Assembly (NCBI RefSeq): GCF_003425985.1
Contig: NZ_CP022985.1
Location: 1,029,501-1,093,500, forward strand
From: Mariniflexile sp. TRM1-10
GTDB taxonomy: Bacteria > Bacteroidota > Bacteroidia > Flavobacteriales > Flavobacteriaceae
Reading direction: 5' to 3'
DNA length: 64,000 nucleotides
In this document: one piece after another, positions 18,633 to 33,162 of the stretch
Layout: every line of letters starts with the position of its first letter
How positions within the stretch are numbered: position 1 is the first letter of the stretch
Translations under genes and position numbers: made by a program
The notes under the pieces: model-generated
What the model was told of the DNA's origin: nothing
What the model saw: the letters and a program-made list of their open reading frames with translations, nothing else
The model's database searches: none

Positions 18633-20072
18633 TTAATCTTTGTACCAATCATCGGTTCTAAAAGAAGACATTGGCAAGCCTCCTGTACTAAAAATTTCGG
18701 CTGTCGTAAAATCTTTAAACAAATACCTGACTGCTATAGGTTTTTCTACTTGAGGCGAAGAAAGCAAAACCGATTTGCTTCTTAGTACTGCCTTTGCAGG
18801 ATAAAAAACCTTGTTTTCGCCAGCAATTTCAAAACCTAAAACTTCTTTGTTGTAGGAGGTAATGCCATTAGGCACATTATTAAATGATACCGTTATGGTG
18901 CTCCCTTTTATTTCCATGGCATTAAACTCTGGACTTTCAAATTCAAAACCTTCCATGCCGTAGGTTTTTGCCAATGCCAAATATGCCAAACGGTTACCAC
19001 CTTTTTCTTTATTGGCCGGATGGATGTTATTTTTCTCGCCTACATCCATTAAAACAGCCATTCCAGAATGAGTCAATTCCTTTGAGGCGTTTAATTGTGC
19101 TTCCCTTAAATAGGCTGAATTATATTTCTCTAAGTAATTGTTTTGATGAAATCGTGTATAATCAAATGGTGCAATCTGTGCAAAGTAAAACGGAAACTCT
19201 CCTTGATTCCATAACCCTCTCCAAGATGTTACCATTTTTTTAAATAAATCTTTGTATTCAAACGGTCTATCACGATTCGATTCGCCTTGATACCAAATAC
19301 ACCCTTTTATACCATATCCAACAACAGGTGCTAACATCCCATTGAACAAGGTGGTGGGTTCGCGATTTGGTGCTTCTTTAAAATCTTCTTTACTTTTAGG
19401 AATTGAAATGTTTTTAAAATCCTTAAACATTTCTGCATGCATCCAAGCTTCTACATTCGAACCACCATAAGATACTTCTACCATACCAATAGGAACATTT
19501 AAAACCTCTTGAAGCAGCGATCCAAAATACCATGCCGTGGCACTAAAGTTCCCGGTGGTTTTTGGTGAGGCTACTTGCCAATGCCCATCAAAATCAGCGT
19601 TGGGTTGTAATACAGTTGCTCTTGGCACACTTATAAACCGAATATGATTGTTGGTTGAATTCACTATGGCCTCATTTCCTCCTAAAACAGGTTGCCCAGG
19701 AAATCCTTTTAAGGGCATTTCCATATTAGATTGCCCCGAACATAACCAAACCTCGCCTATTAATATATTGTTAATGGTTATTGAATTTGCCCCTTGTGAA
19801 ACCGTAATACTGTACGTTGTATAATCGGCTTTTGGTGTTTTTACTTTTAGCAACCATTTACCATGGCTATCTGTTTTTGTTTCATAGGCTTTAGAATCCC
19901 ATGATGTTAGTACCGTTATTTTTTCATTTTTGTTAGCCCATCCCCAAATTGGCGCATCCATTTCTTGTTGAAGCATCATATTGTCTGTAAACAGTGCTGG
20001 TAATTTTATTTGCGCATTTATATTAAATGACGCCAAAAAACTTAAAAATGCGATAATAATTAGTCTTCCCAT
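18633..20072 (-). CDS. SGNH-type carbohydrate acetylesterase (sialate O-acetylesterase-like)
   Basis: A 479-residue enzyme from the start chosen here. The frame opens 45 bp earlier (20117), but ATG 20070-20072 gives a clean signal (MGRLIIIAFLSFLASFNINAQ) and lies just past the upstream TAA. A small N-terminal beta-domain is followed by the SGNH core: EVWLCSGQSNMEMPLKG (nucleophile Ser), NAWYFGSLLQE-type helix, SYGGSNVEAWM, KGCIWYQGESNRD, and the Asp/His block DVGEKNNIHPANKEKGGNRLA. The family removes O-acetyl groups from sugars; in pectin PULs this exposes backbone or side-chain sugars to lyases and rhamnosidases. Periplasmic. The exact acetylated residue is unknown. Confidence 0.88.
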   Translation of the reverse strand: MGRLIIIAFLSFLASFNINAQIKLPALFTDNMMLQQEMDAPIWGWANKNEKITVLTSWDSKAYETKTDSHGKWLLKVKTPKADYTTYSITVSQGANSITINNILIGEVWLCSGQSNMEMPLKGFPGQPVLGGNEAIVNSTNNHIRFISVPRATVLQPNADFDGHWQVASPKTTGNFSATAWYFGSLLQEVLNVPIGMVEVSYGGSNVEAWMHAEMFKDFKNISIPKSKEDFKEAPNREPTTLFNGMLAPVVGYGIKGCIWYQGESNRDRPFEYKDLFKKMVTSWRGLWNQGEFPFYFAQIAPFDYTRFHQNNYLEKYNSAYLREAQLNASKELTHSGMAVLMDVGEKNNIHPANKEKGGNRLAYLALAKTYGMEGFEFESPEFNAMEIKGSTITVSFNNVPNGITSYNKEVLGFEIAGENKVFYPAKAVLRSKSVLLSSPQVEKPIAVRYLFKDFTTAEIFSTGGLPMSSFRTDDWYKD

Positions 20073-20073
20073 A

Positions 20074-23000
20074 TTACTTTTTGTTTTCTTTATTTTCTTT
20101 AATAATGTTAATGGCACCTAACAATCCCGCTTTTAAAAGTGGTTCATCTGTTAGTCTAAAAGGGGCGGTTGTCCATGTTAATCGTTTATCTTCTGGTAAT
20201 TGTTGGTCGCCAATCAAACGGTTTGCCCACGTATTGGTTACTTTAATTTTTAAGGAATTCTTCCCTTTCTTTATAGCTTCAGAAATATTAACTCTGTAAG
20301 GATGCGTCCAAATGACGCCGCAATCTTTTCCGTTTAAACTGATTTCAGCAATATTGTTGATCTCTTCAAGCTGCAACCAAAAATCACTCTCTGTATTTTT
20401 ATCCCAGTTGAAGGTTTTAGTGTAAGTTACCGTTCCTGAATAATATTTAATACTGTCATTGGCTGATGTTGTCCAATCGAACAATTTATTAATCTGAATG
20501 GGTTTTGAAGGTCCGTTAAATTCAGAGTCAAACTGAAGTATCCAATCTTCATTTAAAGTTTGAACGGTTTCAAAGTCAGACCAATTTTTCCCGTTATGCT
20601 GTTGATTCCATGTTGTTGATTCCTTAAAAACAATAAATAAAGATTCGTTTTTATGAAATCGTAATGGAATCCTGGTTCCTTTTTTTCCATTGTACCATTC
20701 TTTTATTTCTGTTTCTTTATCAGTTATAGGATTGTATAAATAAGGAACTTTCCCCTTTACCCTAAACAAAAAAGAATAGAGCTGATTTTCAGCTTTCTGA
20801 TTCGATAAAAAATAAATATCACTCTGGGCTGTTTTTCTATGAGTCCAAGCTATTTGTCCTTTAGCAACCACACTTACATCTGGTTGCAATCCAAATTCCG
20901 AAAAATCATGACCTAAATAAGGCAATTGCACTACTTTTCCTTTCCCTAAATCCCATTGAGTTTTTCCTTGTCCGCTCCACAAAGCATCTATTACTTTCTG
21001 CCATGCTTGCTTGTCCTTGTCATTATGTTTTCCAGGTATGCTGTTTGGTTTTTCATTGACAAAAACAGTCGCTCCATCTTTTACCAATGCCAACATTTTT
21101 TGGGCTACAGCTAGAGACATCATGTTGTTTGGAGACATTTTGGTGCTTCCCGGAAACAGTAAAAATCTGTAAGCTACTTGATCCGAAAACATCACGCTTC
21201 CATCTTTTACATAAGCATTTAACAACACATCACTATTAAAAGAATCATATTTATAACCGTTTAACGCGTTTACCCATTCCGATAAATCGGTGCTATTTTT
21301 TGAATATTTAACTTCTTTAGGCATTCTTGCCGATGGTTGCCCTTTATTTTCTAATCGTAATTTTTCTGATGCGACACGTTCTGCTCCAAAAACATTTGGA
21401 ATTAAAGGAACCAATCTATCCGGAAGTACCGATCTAGAAGGGATTTCTTCTCCTGTAAATACCGCAAAATCGATTACTGGTTTTCCTTTTTGCAATTGAA
21501 ATTGTACATTTTTACAATAGTCAAAAAAAGCTTTTCCGGGTTTCCACCATGTTTGGTCACGTTGAAAAAAAGTACCTATAGGATCTAAGGTCATTCCTGG
21601 TTTTCTATCTAACCACGGATTGTGTACAAACACATGGTAAAAAAACCGATTGATTCCCAAAGCATAATTTCTATCCGCCAAGGTTTTTAAATTCCCCGGA
21701 TGCTCGTCCCAATCCATTCTTAACTGCGTAAAGGCTTCCGCCTGAATAATATCCTTTCCGTATATATGTCCACCAGAAATAGCATCCAGCATATCGTTGG
21801 GTTTATCGTGGGTTGGACTTCTTAGCCAAAATTCACCACTCGGATAATCAACATATTTAAAATGCAACAAACCATCACTGGTCATGGTTGGTGCTACATT
21901 TTCAGTACTGAATTTAACCCCAGCCTTTTTAGCCGCTTCAGCTAACGTTCCGAAAAAATTATCGGCAGTTAATTCGGTTATGGTTTTTCTAACGTCGTAC
22001 AAAATAGTTTCGGAAGTTTCTATATCGTTCAACGGAATTCCAGCCATAACTGGTAAATAGGCAACAATATCATAACCCCGGCGTTTTTTAAATGCTTCTC
22101 GAAATACAGGCGACCAGTTTTGGCTACCACATTCCCAACTGTCCATATGCAGAATTTCAACCACTCTTGATGATAATCCAGGTCCAGCCACTCTTAGCAT
22201 TTTTCCGAACCAATGATCTAATTGAAAACGAACTGCTTCGGCATTAAATTTATCTACTTCCAATCCACGACCTCCACCTGCAGTTGCGTTTTCATGTCCT
22301 GTAGACGTATGCCCAAAACGTAAAATACGCCAGTTTCCTTTTGTTGCTCCTTCCCAGTTTAAAATGCCATTTTCATTGATAAAAGCTGAAATATCAATCA
22401 TTTTCGACATATCCACACAATCGGTATTAGGAATTTGTACCTCGGAAACCCTAGGACTGATTCGCCACACAGCACCCGATTTTCCTTGATAATTATCGAT
22501 TAATGGCTCTTCGGAAAGGATTATTTTAGTCACCTTCAAACCTTGGTTCCACTTCGCCATATCCATATCTTCAGCACCAGGTTCTGAGCCTTCTGGATTG
22601 TAAACGAATCGGAAATATTTAGCTGTTGCAGAAATACTATGTGTGTAATCTTCATCCGTATCTTGCCAACCTGAACGCGGTGTTTCCAACCTGCCTAAAC
22701 TTTTAAAATGTTCACCATCATGACTCACCTCAACAATTAATCTATGCGCTTGATAATTGTTTCCTTTGGTTTCAACCTGAAGGGATTTACAAGAAAAAGG
22801 TTCTTTAAATTCATATTGAATATAACCCGGTTCGTACAGTCGCAATTGCGTTTGCTCTGTTGAAGCGTCACTTAAAAAATCAGCTTTCTCTCCTATTGAC
22901 GTGCTTATTTTAGGCTGAATTTCAACAGACGTTTTATATGGTTTTTCAATAGGAATGGCAAAAGTTGCAATATCCTGATAGTAATCTTTGTAGTGCTCTG

Positions 23001-23474
23001 GAATTGGCAACTTTAATTCTTTAGTGTCATTGCCACTCACAATAGTATCCGCCCAAACCACTTTTTGCATGGACAGTTCGGGTGTAATCCAAGGGCCTCC
23101 TGCCACCGCAAATCCATCGGCAGGGTGAAAAGCTATTTTCATTCCTAATCTATCGGCTTCGGTTAAAGCCCAATGCACCAACTCCCAAAATTCATCACTT
23201 AATTGCACTACTGGTGGATTCATCAAGGGGTCTTCTCCTGGCCCTTTAATCGTCATTAAATAAGCCCCACGAATGCCTGCTTGTTTCATGGCTTCTAAAT
23301 CGGCTGTAATGCCTTCTTTAGAATAGGCACTTTTCATCCAATACCAATATACCCAAGGCATGGCACTTTCTTGCGTTGGTTCAAAATAGGATATGTTATC
23401 TTTCTGCTCTTGTTTACAAGACAGTCCCATAAACAACACAAAAGACAAAAAGATATATTTATTTTTAAATCGCA

Positions 23475-23475
<1 letters not shown>
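20074..23475 (-). CDS. GH106-type alpha-L-rhamnosidase lipoprotein
   Basis: An 1133-residue lipoprotein (lipobox FMGLSC). The N-terminal TIM-barrel start MPWVYWYWMKSAYSKEGITADLEAMKQAGIRGAYLMT and the HPADGFAVAGGPWITPELSMQ block are characteristic of GH106. VEILHMDSWECGSQNWSPVFREAFKKRRGYD and KFSTENVAPTMTSDGLLHFKYVDYPSGEFW carry the acidic residues expected in the active site. A jelly-roll insert lies at ~230-320, and a GH2-like sugar-binding sandwich ends the protein (ISLNGKDCGVIWTHPYRVNI). Characterised GH106 enzymes cleave alpha-L-rhamnosyl bonds in rhamnogalacturonans. Its ATG overlaps the stop of the preceding GH2 gene by one base (TAATG), showing tight coupling. Confidence 0.88.
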
Positions 23476-27882
<4,407 letters not shown>

Positions 27883-27902
27883 GAACTATTCTGTTGAATG
27901 AC

Positions 27903-30767
27903 TTATTTTTTGAATTTTAAATATACAGTACGTTTTTGGAGCCCATTCAACCATTTTGGCTGTGAAGATGGCCCGATCAAATCCGTAGCATTTACTTTGT
28001 TTCTTGCTGGTGGAATCACATCCAACACGGCTATTCCTGTATTTGGAATGGTGTATAACAACGCATCACGGCCATCTCTTGGTGAATACACGCCTAAATA
28101 GGTATTTGTATCTTTATTTTCAATATAAATTTTTCCTTCTTCTGTGGTAAATTCTGCCCATTGCCAGTTGTTGAAATAGCCTTTAAACTCTGGATAATTA
28201 AACGATTCACCCGGAATGGGGTCGTTATAAACATTCTCCCAAATATCTAAGGTCGTTCCTTTTAATCGGTTTTGCCACACACGGTAAGGGCCATCGCCTA
28301 ACCATTTTTTAGATTGCATTTTTTCTTCTGGATATTCAAAATACATGCCTGCCAAATCGACCACACCATTGTATTCATATTCATAATCTAACTGAATCAA
28401 TCCATCAGCATCAATAGTCCAAATTACTTTTTGAAGAATACCATGATAATTGGCTTCTATAACTACAGAACCATTTACTTTTTTAGCCGACATATCCAAT
28501 AGGTTTTCAGAGCAATTTACTTCTTCATCCCAACAGGCAAATTCTTTATAAATACGGTCTTCGCCTTTTAAAAATTCTGGATTGATAGTGCCGTCTAAAG
28601 TTCTATCACCACGACGCGCCATTATTATTTTTGGTCCGTTGGCCAAACTGATGGTTTTTCCGGATTGAGTAACTTCTACCAACTTTCCAGATGTTTTATC
28701 TATTTTAATTTCAGTTTTATCTGCCTTAACGGTATAAGCTTCGTTAGTTTCTTCTAAATCAATCATTCCAGAAACCGCTTTTTTAGCTTCCGTTTCTTTA
28801 TCCCAAGTAAAATCCCAAGTCCATAATTCATGGCCTTTTTCATTGGTTGCTTTTACATAAAGCACATCGGCATTTTGCCAATTGTTTGGTAAATTAATCT
28901 TCAATTCACCTTTACCATGAGGCATTATATTAGGTGATGTTATTTTTCCCTTTTGAATGGTTTTACGCTCCGATTTCCCATGTAACGGCGAGGTAAAACC
29001 CACCAACTCCCATTCAAACGTACATTGATTTGTATTGGTGAAATCGTAACGGTTTTCAATTTTGAATGCGCTATTGAAATCATTTGGTAATTTTGAAGCA
29101 TTCATAATCATTACTGGTGACCAAACTTCTTTTACGGTAAAGAAACTCCCTTCTTTTTCGTGATGTGGTCCCACAATACCATCGGCACCATAATTTCCTT
29201 GGTTATCAATGCGCCCATCTTGGTCGGTACGTGCAATGCCTTCATCGGCAAATACCCAAAGGTAGCCACCGCCACTACGTGGATGTTTACGCAACACCTC
29301 CCAATAATCATCAAATCCTGCTCCGTGACCACCATCGTATAATCCGTGAAGGTATTCGGTAGGCATAAAAATATTATCGTCCCTGAAATATTCTAAAGTT
29401 TCTCCATAGGAGCGGTAATGCATGGTTTCCACACCATTGTACTCTTGTTGTGGATGTAATACGGGACGCTTTTGTAAATCCCAAATATCAAATTGATTGT
29501 CTAAGTTGGTATTCCATCCACCTTCATTTCCGTTAGACCAAAAAATAATACTTGGATGGTTTAAATCACGTATGACCATTTCTTTGACTAATTTTTTTCC
29601 AACAGCATCGTCGTAATGCCCATGCCATCCACCCAATTCATCCATGACATATAACCCGAGTTCATCACAGGCTTGTAAAAATTCTGGATCTGGTGGATAA
29701 TGTGATAAACGCACTGCATTCATGTTCATTTCTTTAATCAAACGTACATCGGCATAGTTTAGTTCTTTGTTTAAGGTTCTACCTGATTCTGGCCAGAAGC
29801 TATGACGATTGATTCCTTTCATCAACACACGTTGTCCATTGACATAAATACCATCACCTTTTTTGATTTCAATCGTCCTAAATCCAATGGTTTCGGTAAT
29901 TTCATGTACAACCTTACCTGCTTTCAATAGCTTTATTTGAGCTTTATAAAGGTTAGGTGTTTCGGCTGTCCATTGTTTAACGTTGTTGAATTGACCCGAT
30001 AAGTGAATTTTATCAGCTCCGTTCAGACCTTCAGCTTTAATGGTGGGCCCTACTTTTTTACCGTTTTCATCTAAAATAGTCACTTCAACCGAAACATCTT
30101 TAGCGGCACTACCTAAAAACACATTGGCTTCAAAAGCTCCATCAGCTTCTGCTTTTAAAGCCGTATAATTGATGTGGGTTGACGGCAATGCTTCTAAAAA
30201 TACGGGACGAAAAATGCCGCCAAAATTCCAGTAATCGGCACGTCTCTCCGCTAGATTTACACTGGCATTTTTTGATTCTTTGCTAACTACAACATCCAAA
30301 ACATTTTTCTTTCCGAATTTTAGTAAATCGGTAATATCATATTTAAAACGATAGAACGCGCCTTGATGTTCATCATCACTTGCCGAACGTCCGTTAATTC
30401 TAACTTTTGTGTCGGTCATAGAACCATCAAACACAATTTTAATACGTTTATTTTCCCATGCTTTAGGCACTTCAAACGTATATTTATACTCTCCTACTTC
30501 ATCGGCAATGCCTTCAGGAAATGGTTTTCCGTAGAAACGAATGCCGTATTGGTATTTACCAAATCCTTCTTGTTCCCAAACCGATGGCACGTTAATGGTA
30601 GACCAGTCGCCACTTTTTCGTCCATCTGAAATTTTAAACTCCCATTCCTTGGTGTCTTGGTATCCGGTACCGGATAAATATTGAATTTGGGTTTCTGTAT
30701 TTTGAGCTGTTACTGTAAAATTAGCAACAACCAAAAGAATAGATAATTTGTAAATAAATTTATTCAT
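27903..30767 (-). CDS. GH2-family glycosidase, secreted (non-LacZ type)
   Basis: A 954-residue GH2 protein with signal MNKFIYKLSILLVVANFTVTAQ. It has a sugar-binding jelly roll (INVPSVWEQEGFGKYQYG, VRINGRSASDDEHQGAFYRFKYDIT), Ig-like domain, TIM barrel with NRHSFWPESGRTLNKELN, acid/base Glu (~415) in WSNGNEGGWN and nucleophile candidate Glu (~471) in PTEYLHGLYDGGHGAGFDDYW. The C-terminal sandwich ends QKRTVYLKFKK. Absence of the LacZ HSMGN signature suggests a specificity other than plain beta-galactosidase; other GH2 types in pectin PULs act on uronic acids or arabinopyranose (family knowledge). It is the first of the tight operon 27.9-11.8 kb, after a 228-bp repeat-rich gap from GH78. Confidence 0.85.
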   Translation of the reverse strand: MNKFIYKLSILLVVANFTVTAQNTETQIQYLSGTGYQDTKEWEFKISDGRKSGDWSTINVPSVWEQEGFGKYQYGIRFYGKPFPEGIADEVGEYKYTFEVPKAWENKRIKIVFDGSMTDTKVRINGRSASDDEHQGAFYRFKYDITDLLKFGKKNVLDVVVSKESKNASVNLAERRADYWNFGGIFRPVFLEALPSTHINYTALKAEADGAFEANVFLGSAAKDVSVEVTILDENGKKVGPTIKAEGLNGADKIHLSGQFNNVKQWTAETPNLYKAQIKLLKAGKVVHEITETIGFRTIEIKKGDGIYVNGQRVLMKGINRHSFWPESGRTLNKELNYADVRLIKEMNMNAVRLSHYPPDPEFLQACDELGLYVMDELGGWHGHYDDAVGKKLVKEMVIRDLNHPSIIFWSNGNEGGWNTNLDNQFDIWDLQKRPVLHPQQEYNGVETMHYRSYGETLEYFRDDNIFMPTEYLHGLYDGGHGAGFDDYWEVLRKHPRSGGGYLWVFADEGIARTDQDGRIDNQGNYGADGIVGPHHEKEGSFFTVKEVWSPVMIMNASKLPNDFNSAFKIENRYDFTNTNQCTFEWELVGFTSPLHGKSERKTIQKGKITSPNIMPHGKGELKINLPNNWQNADVLYVKATNEKGHELWTWDFTWDKETEAKKAVSGMIDLEETNEAYTVKADKTEIKIDKTSGKLVEVTQSGKTISLANGPKIIMARRGDRTLDGTINPEFLKGEDRIYKEFACWDEEVNCSENLLDMSAKKVNGSVVIEANYHGILQKVIWTIDADGLIQLDYEYEYNGVVDLAGMYFEYPEEKMQSKKWLGDGPYRVWQNRLKGTTLDIWENVYNDPIPGESFNYPEFKGYFNNWQWAEFTTEEGKIYIENKDTNTYLGVYSPRDGRDALLYTIPNTGIAVLDVIPPARNKVNATDLIGPSSQPKWLNGLQKRTVYLKFKK

Positions 30768-30995
30768 TTATGCATTTTTTTTAGGTTTCAAAGCTTCAAA
30801 GTCTCAAAGTTTCAGAGCTTCAGAGTTACAAAGACGTTAAGTTTCTGAGCCTTTTGCTTCCATCATCTTGTTTTTTTGAATCTTGAATCTTACCTCTTAT
30901 TTCTTTTGTCTATTTTCTATATTCAAAGTTTCTCGTTAGTTCCTGGGTTCTTGGTTCAACTCATAACTTATAACTCATAATTCTGAATTCTAAAT
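30768..30995. repeat. Low-complexity repeat-rich spacer between GH78 and GH2
   Basis: Successive degenerate words of the type CTTCAAAGTCTCAAAGTTTCAG and TTGAATCTTGAATCTT, then CATAACTTATAACTCATAA runs. No gene and no clear hairpin terminator. Such word-salad spacers recur between flavobacterial genes; the function is unknown. Confidence 0.6.
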
Positions 30996-33122
30996 TCATA
31001 ACTGGTATTTGATTGTATATGGTGTATTTGGTTTAATTGTAAGCTGATATTTATTTTTACCTAAAGCCTTAATGACTCCCAAATTTGTTGAAGGTTTACT
31101 TTTGCTTTCAATAATCAAAGTGCCTTCACCTTCCGATGCTTTTACTTTTATTTCCTTGGTGCTACAATAGACTTCCACGACACCGTTTGGTGTTGGCACT
31201 TTACCTTCCATCCACTTTAAACCACCCAAATTTGGCACAATATTATAAGTTTCGTATCCTGCTGTAACAGGTTGCACCCCTAAATAGTATTTTCCAAAAA
31301 GGTAAATTGGACTGGCACCCCAAGCGTGGCATAAACTTTTTCCGTAAGGCCTACCATACATAGCAAGATGTTCCACACCATTTTGTTTGGGGTCGTATTT
31401 TTCCCAAAATGAGGTTGCTCCGAGCTTTAGCATGCCACCCCAATAATCACGAATTTCATCCAAAACAAATGCCTGTTCCCCAATTGCACAAAGTGCTTCC
31501 AACTCATAAAACCGCATATAGGGCGTAGTGATTTCCAAAATATCATCGTTAAGTAATACCTTGTTTTTTACACTTTGTTTTTGCTCCTCATCAAAATAAT
31601 TGAAAAAGATGCCGAACATATTAGCATATCTGGTCACAATGTCTTGTATTTCACCATCGATGCGTTGGTGCTTCATGACGTTTTCTTCTTTATCCCAAAA
31701 CACCTCAAATAATTTTTCTTTTAAATCATCTGCTAATTTTTGATATTGTTTTTGGTCTTCAGTTTCTCCTGCAATTTTAGCACTAACGGCCATGGCTTCT
31801 AAGCTTCTTGCTAGTAGCATTTGCTCAAAACTAACCTCACCGGTTTTTGGTAATCCATCTGCCCAGTCTATAAAAACCCAATCCCCTTCTAATGGCTCTA
31901 AAAATCCATTTTCATTTCTTCTGCCTAAGCAAAACTCCATGAGCGTTTTCATTCTTGGATAAAAGGTTTCTATGAATTTTGTATCGCCGGTATATAAATA
32001 GTAATCATAAATACCCACAAACCAGTAGAGCGAATAATCCATAATGATATTGATGTGCGCAGTCACTGGTTCTTTGCCACGAAGTGCAAGCAAAGTTCGT
32101 TCCACAGATGGCGAATCATAGAACAAATAATAATTCATTAAATAACTCTGATGAGCATCACCAGACCAAACCCAACGATCACGTTTTATCCCATCTATAA
32201 AAAACTCGCGCGTTGTTAAATGTATGGTATATGCCGAAACATCCCAAATGTCATTTAATAAATCATCTGAAGATTTGAATGCACCACGATATTCCAATGG
32301 CAAATATTCATAAAGCATCGATATGGAATCGTATTGCACTGTAGCATCGGCTTGTACTTGAACGTATCTGAATGCTTTGGATTTATCGTGGGTATAGGTT
32401 TCTGATTGTTTCCCATCAAAATGAATGTAATCCAACGTTTCGCACTTGGCAGAATCTAAGGCTTCTTCACGAGATTCACCATAATATAGTGCTAGTTTTC
32501 CTTTTCCTTTTAAACCATGAATTTTGATATAACCGAAGGTTTCCTTTCCAAAATCGACCAACTCACCATCACCTACTTTTTCTGTTTTTTTGGCAGTCCA
32601 AGGTTCGGTTCTAAGTCTAAATTCTGAAGGTTTATTCTCTGGCGAATTAAAATTCCAAGAGCCAACAGGCACCCAAGGTGTACCAGATTGTTGTGCTTTT
32701 CCAGCCTCATCTATCCATAGCTTATCTTCGTTGGTTACTATCCAATCTTTACCTGATTTAACATATTTCCCATCTATATAAATAGCTGGCAACACTTCTT
32801 GATTGAATACTTTAAAAGAAATTTTGTGTTTACCCTTTGGTATTGAAATTGATTTTGGTTGCCCATAAATTTGGACATTGTCTAAAAGTAATTGAAAAGA
32901 ACCTTCGGAGTAAATTTTCACTTCGTCAGTCTCAGGTATATCCACTTCTGTTTGAAAAGTAACCAAAGCGTAAGGACTGTAGTATTGCCAAAGCGGTGGA
33001 AAAACCGCTTCCCGTTCGGTACGCCGTACTTGCATTTTATTGCTCAACCAAATTTCGAAATCGCCCGGGTACCAAATCCAAGTTGAAGCAGAAGAGGCAT
33101 TCGGTAAATAAGATTTATCCAT
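30996..33122 (-). CDS. GH78-type alpha-L-rhamnosidase, no visible signal peptide
   Basis: A 708-residue protein. Jelly-roll domains with an Ala/Trp-rich start (TWIWYPGDFEIW) are followed by (alpha/alpha)6 GH78 motifs: TREFFIDGIKRDRWVWSGDAHQSYLMNYYLF (catalytic acidic region), YDYYLYTGDTKFIETFYPRM, GDWVFIDWADG, PYMRFYELEAL and LCHAWGASPIYLFGKYYLGV, with a C-terminal beta domain (LGGLKWMEGKVPTPNGVVEV). The N-terminus is hydrophilic from residue 1, so unlike the downstream lipoprotein GH106 this rhamnosidase is probably cytoplasmic or exported by an unrecognised route. It follows the MFS gene by 40 bp, so imported rhamnosylated oligosaccharides may be finished inside the cell. Confidence 0.88.
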   Translation of the reverse strand: MDKSYLPNASSASTWIWYPGDFEIWLSNKMQVRRTEREAVFPPLWQYYSPYALVTFQTEVDIPETDEVKIYSEGSFQLLLDNVQIYGQPKSISIPKGKHKISFKVFNQEVLPAIYIDGKYVKSGKDWIVTNEDKLWIDEAGKAQQSGTPWVPVGSWNFNSPENKPSEFRLRTEPWTAKKTEKVGDGELVDFGKETFGYIKIHGLKGKGKLALYYGESREEALDSAKCETLDYIHFDGKQSETYTHDKSKAFRYVQVQADATVQYDSISMLYEYLPLEYRGAFKSSDDLLNDIWDVSAYTIHLTTREFFIDGIKRDRWVWSGDAHQSYLMNYYLFYDSPSVERTLLALRGKEPVTAHINIIMDYSLYWFVGIYDYYLYTGDTKFIETFYPRMKTLMEFCLGRRNENGFLEPLEGDWVFIDWADGLPKTGEVSFEQMLLARSLEAMAVSAKIAGETEDQKQYQKLADDLKEKLFEVFWDKEENVMKHQRIDGEIQDIVTRYANMFGIFFNYFDEEQKQSVKNKVLLNDDILEITTPYMRFYELEALCAIGEQAFVLDEIRDYWGGMLKLGATSFWEKYDPKQNGVEHLAMYGRPYGKSLCHAWGASPIYLFGKYYLGVQPVTAGYETYNIVPNLGGLKWMEGKVPTPNGVVEVYCSTKEIKVKASEGEGTLIIESKSKPSTNLGVIKALGKNKYQLTIKPNTPYTIKYQL

Positions 33123-33162
33123 CTGTTTAATTTTTTATGATAGAAGTCATTTAAATTCTGTT

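Noticed and set aside
20073..20117. Upstream start at 20117 for the acetylesterase
   Set aside because: It would overlap the GH106 end and place a basic stretch before the signal peptide; the ATG at 20072 gives a normal signal.
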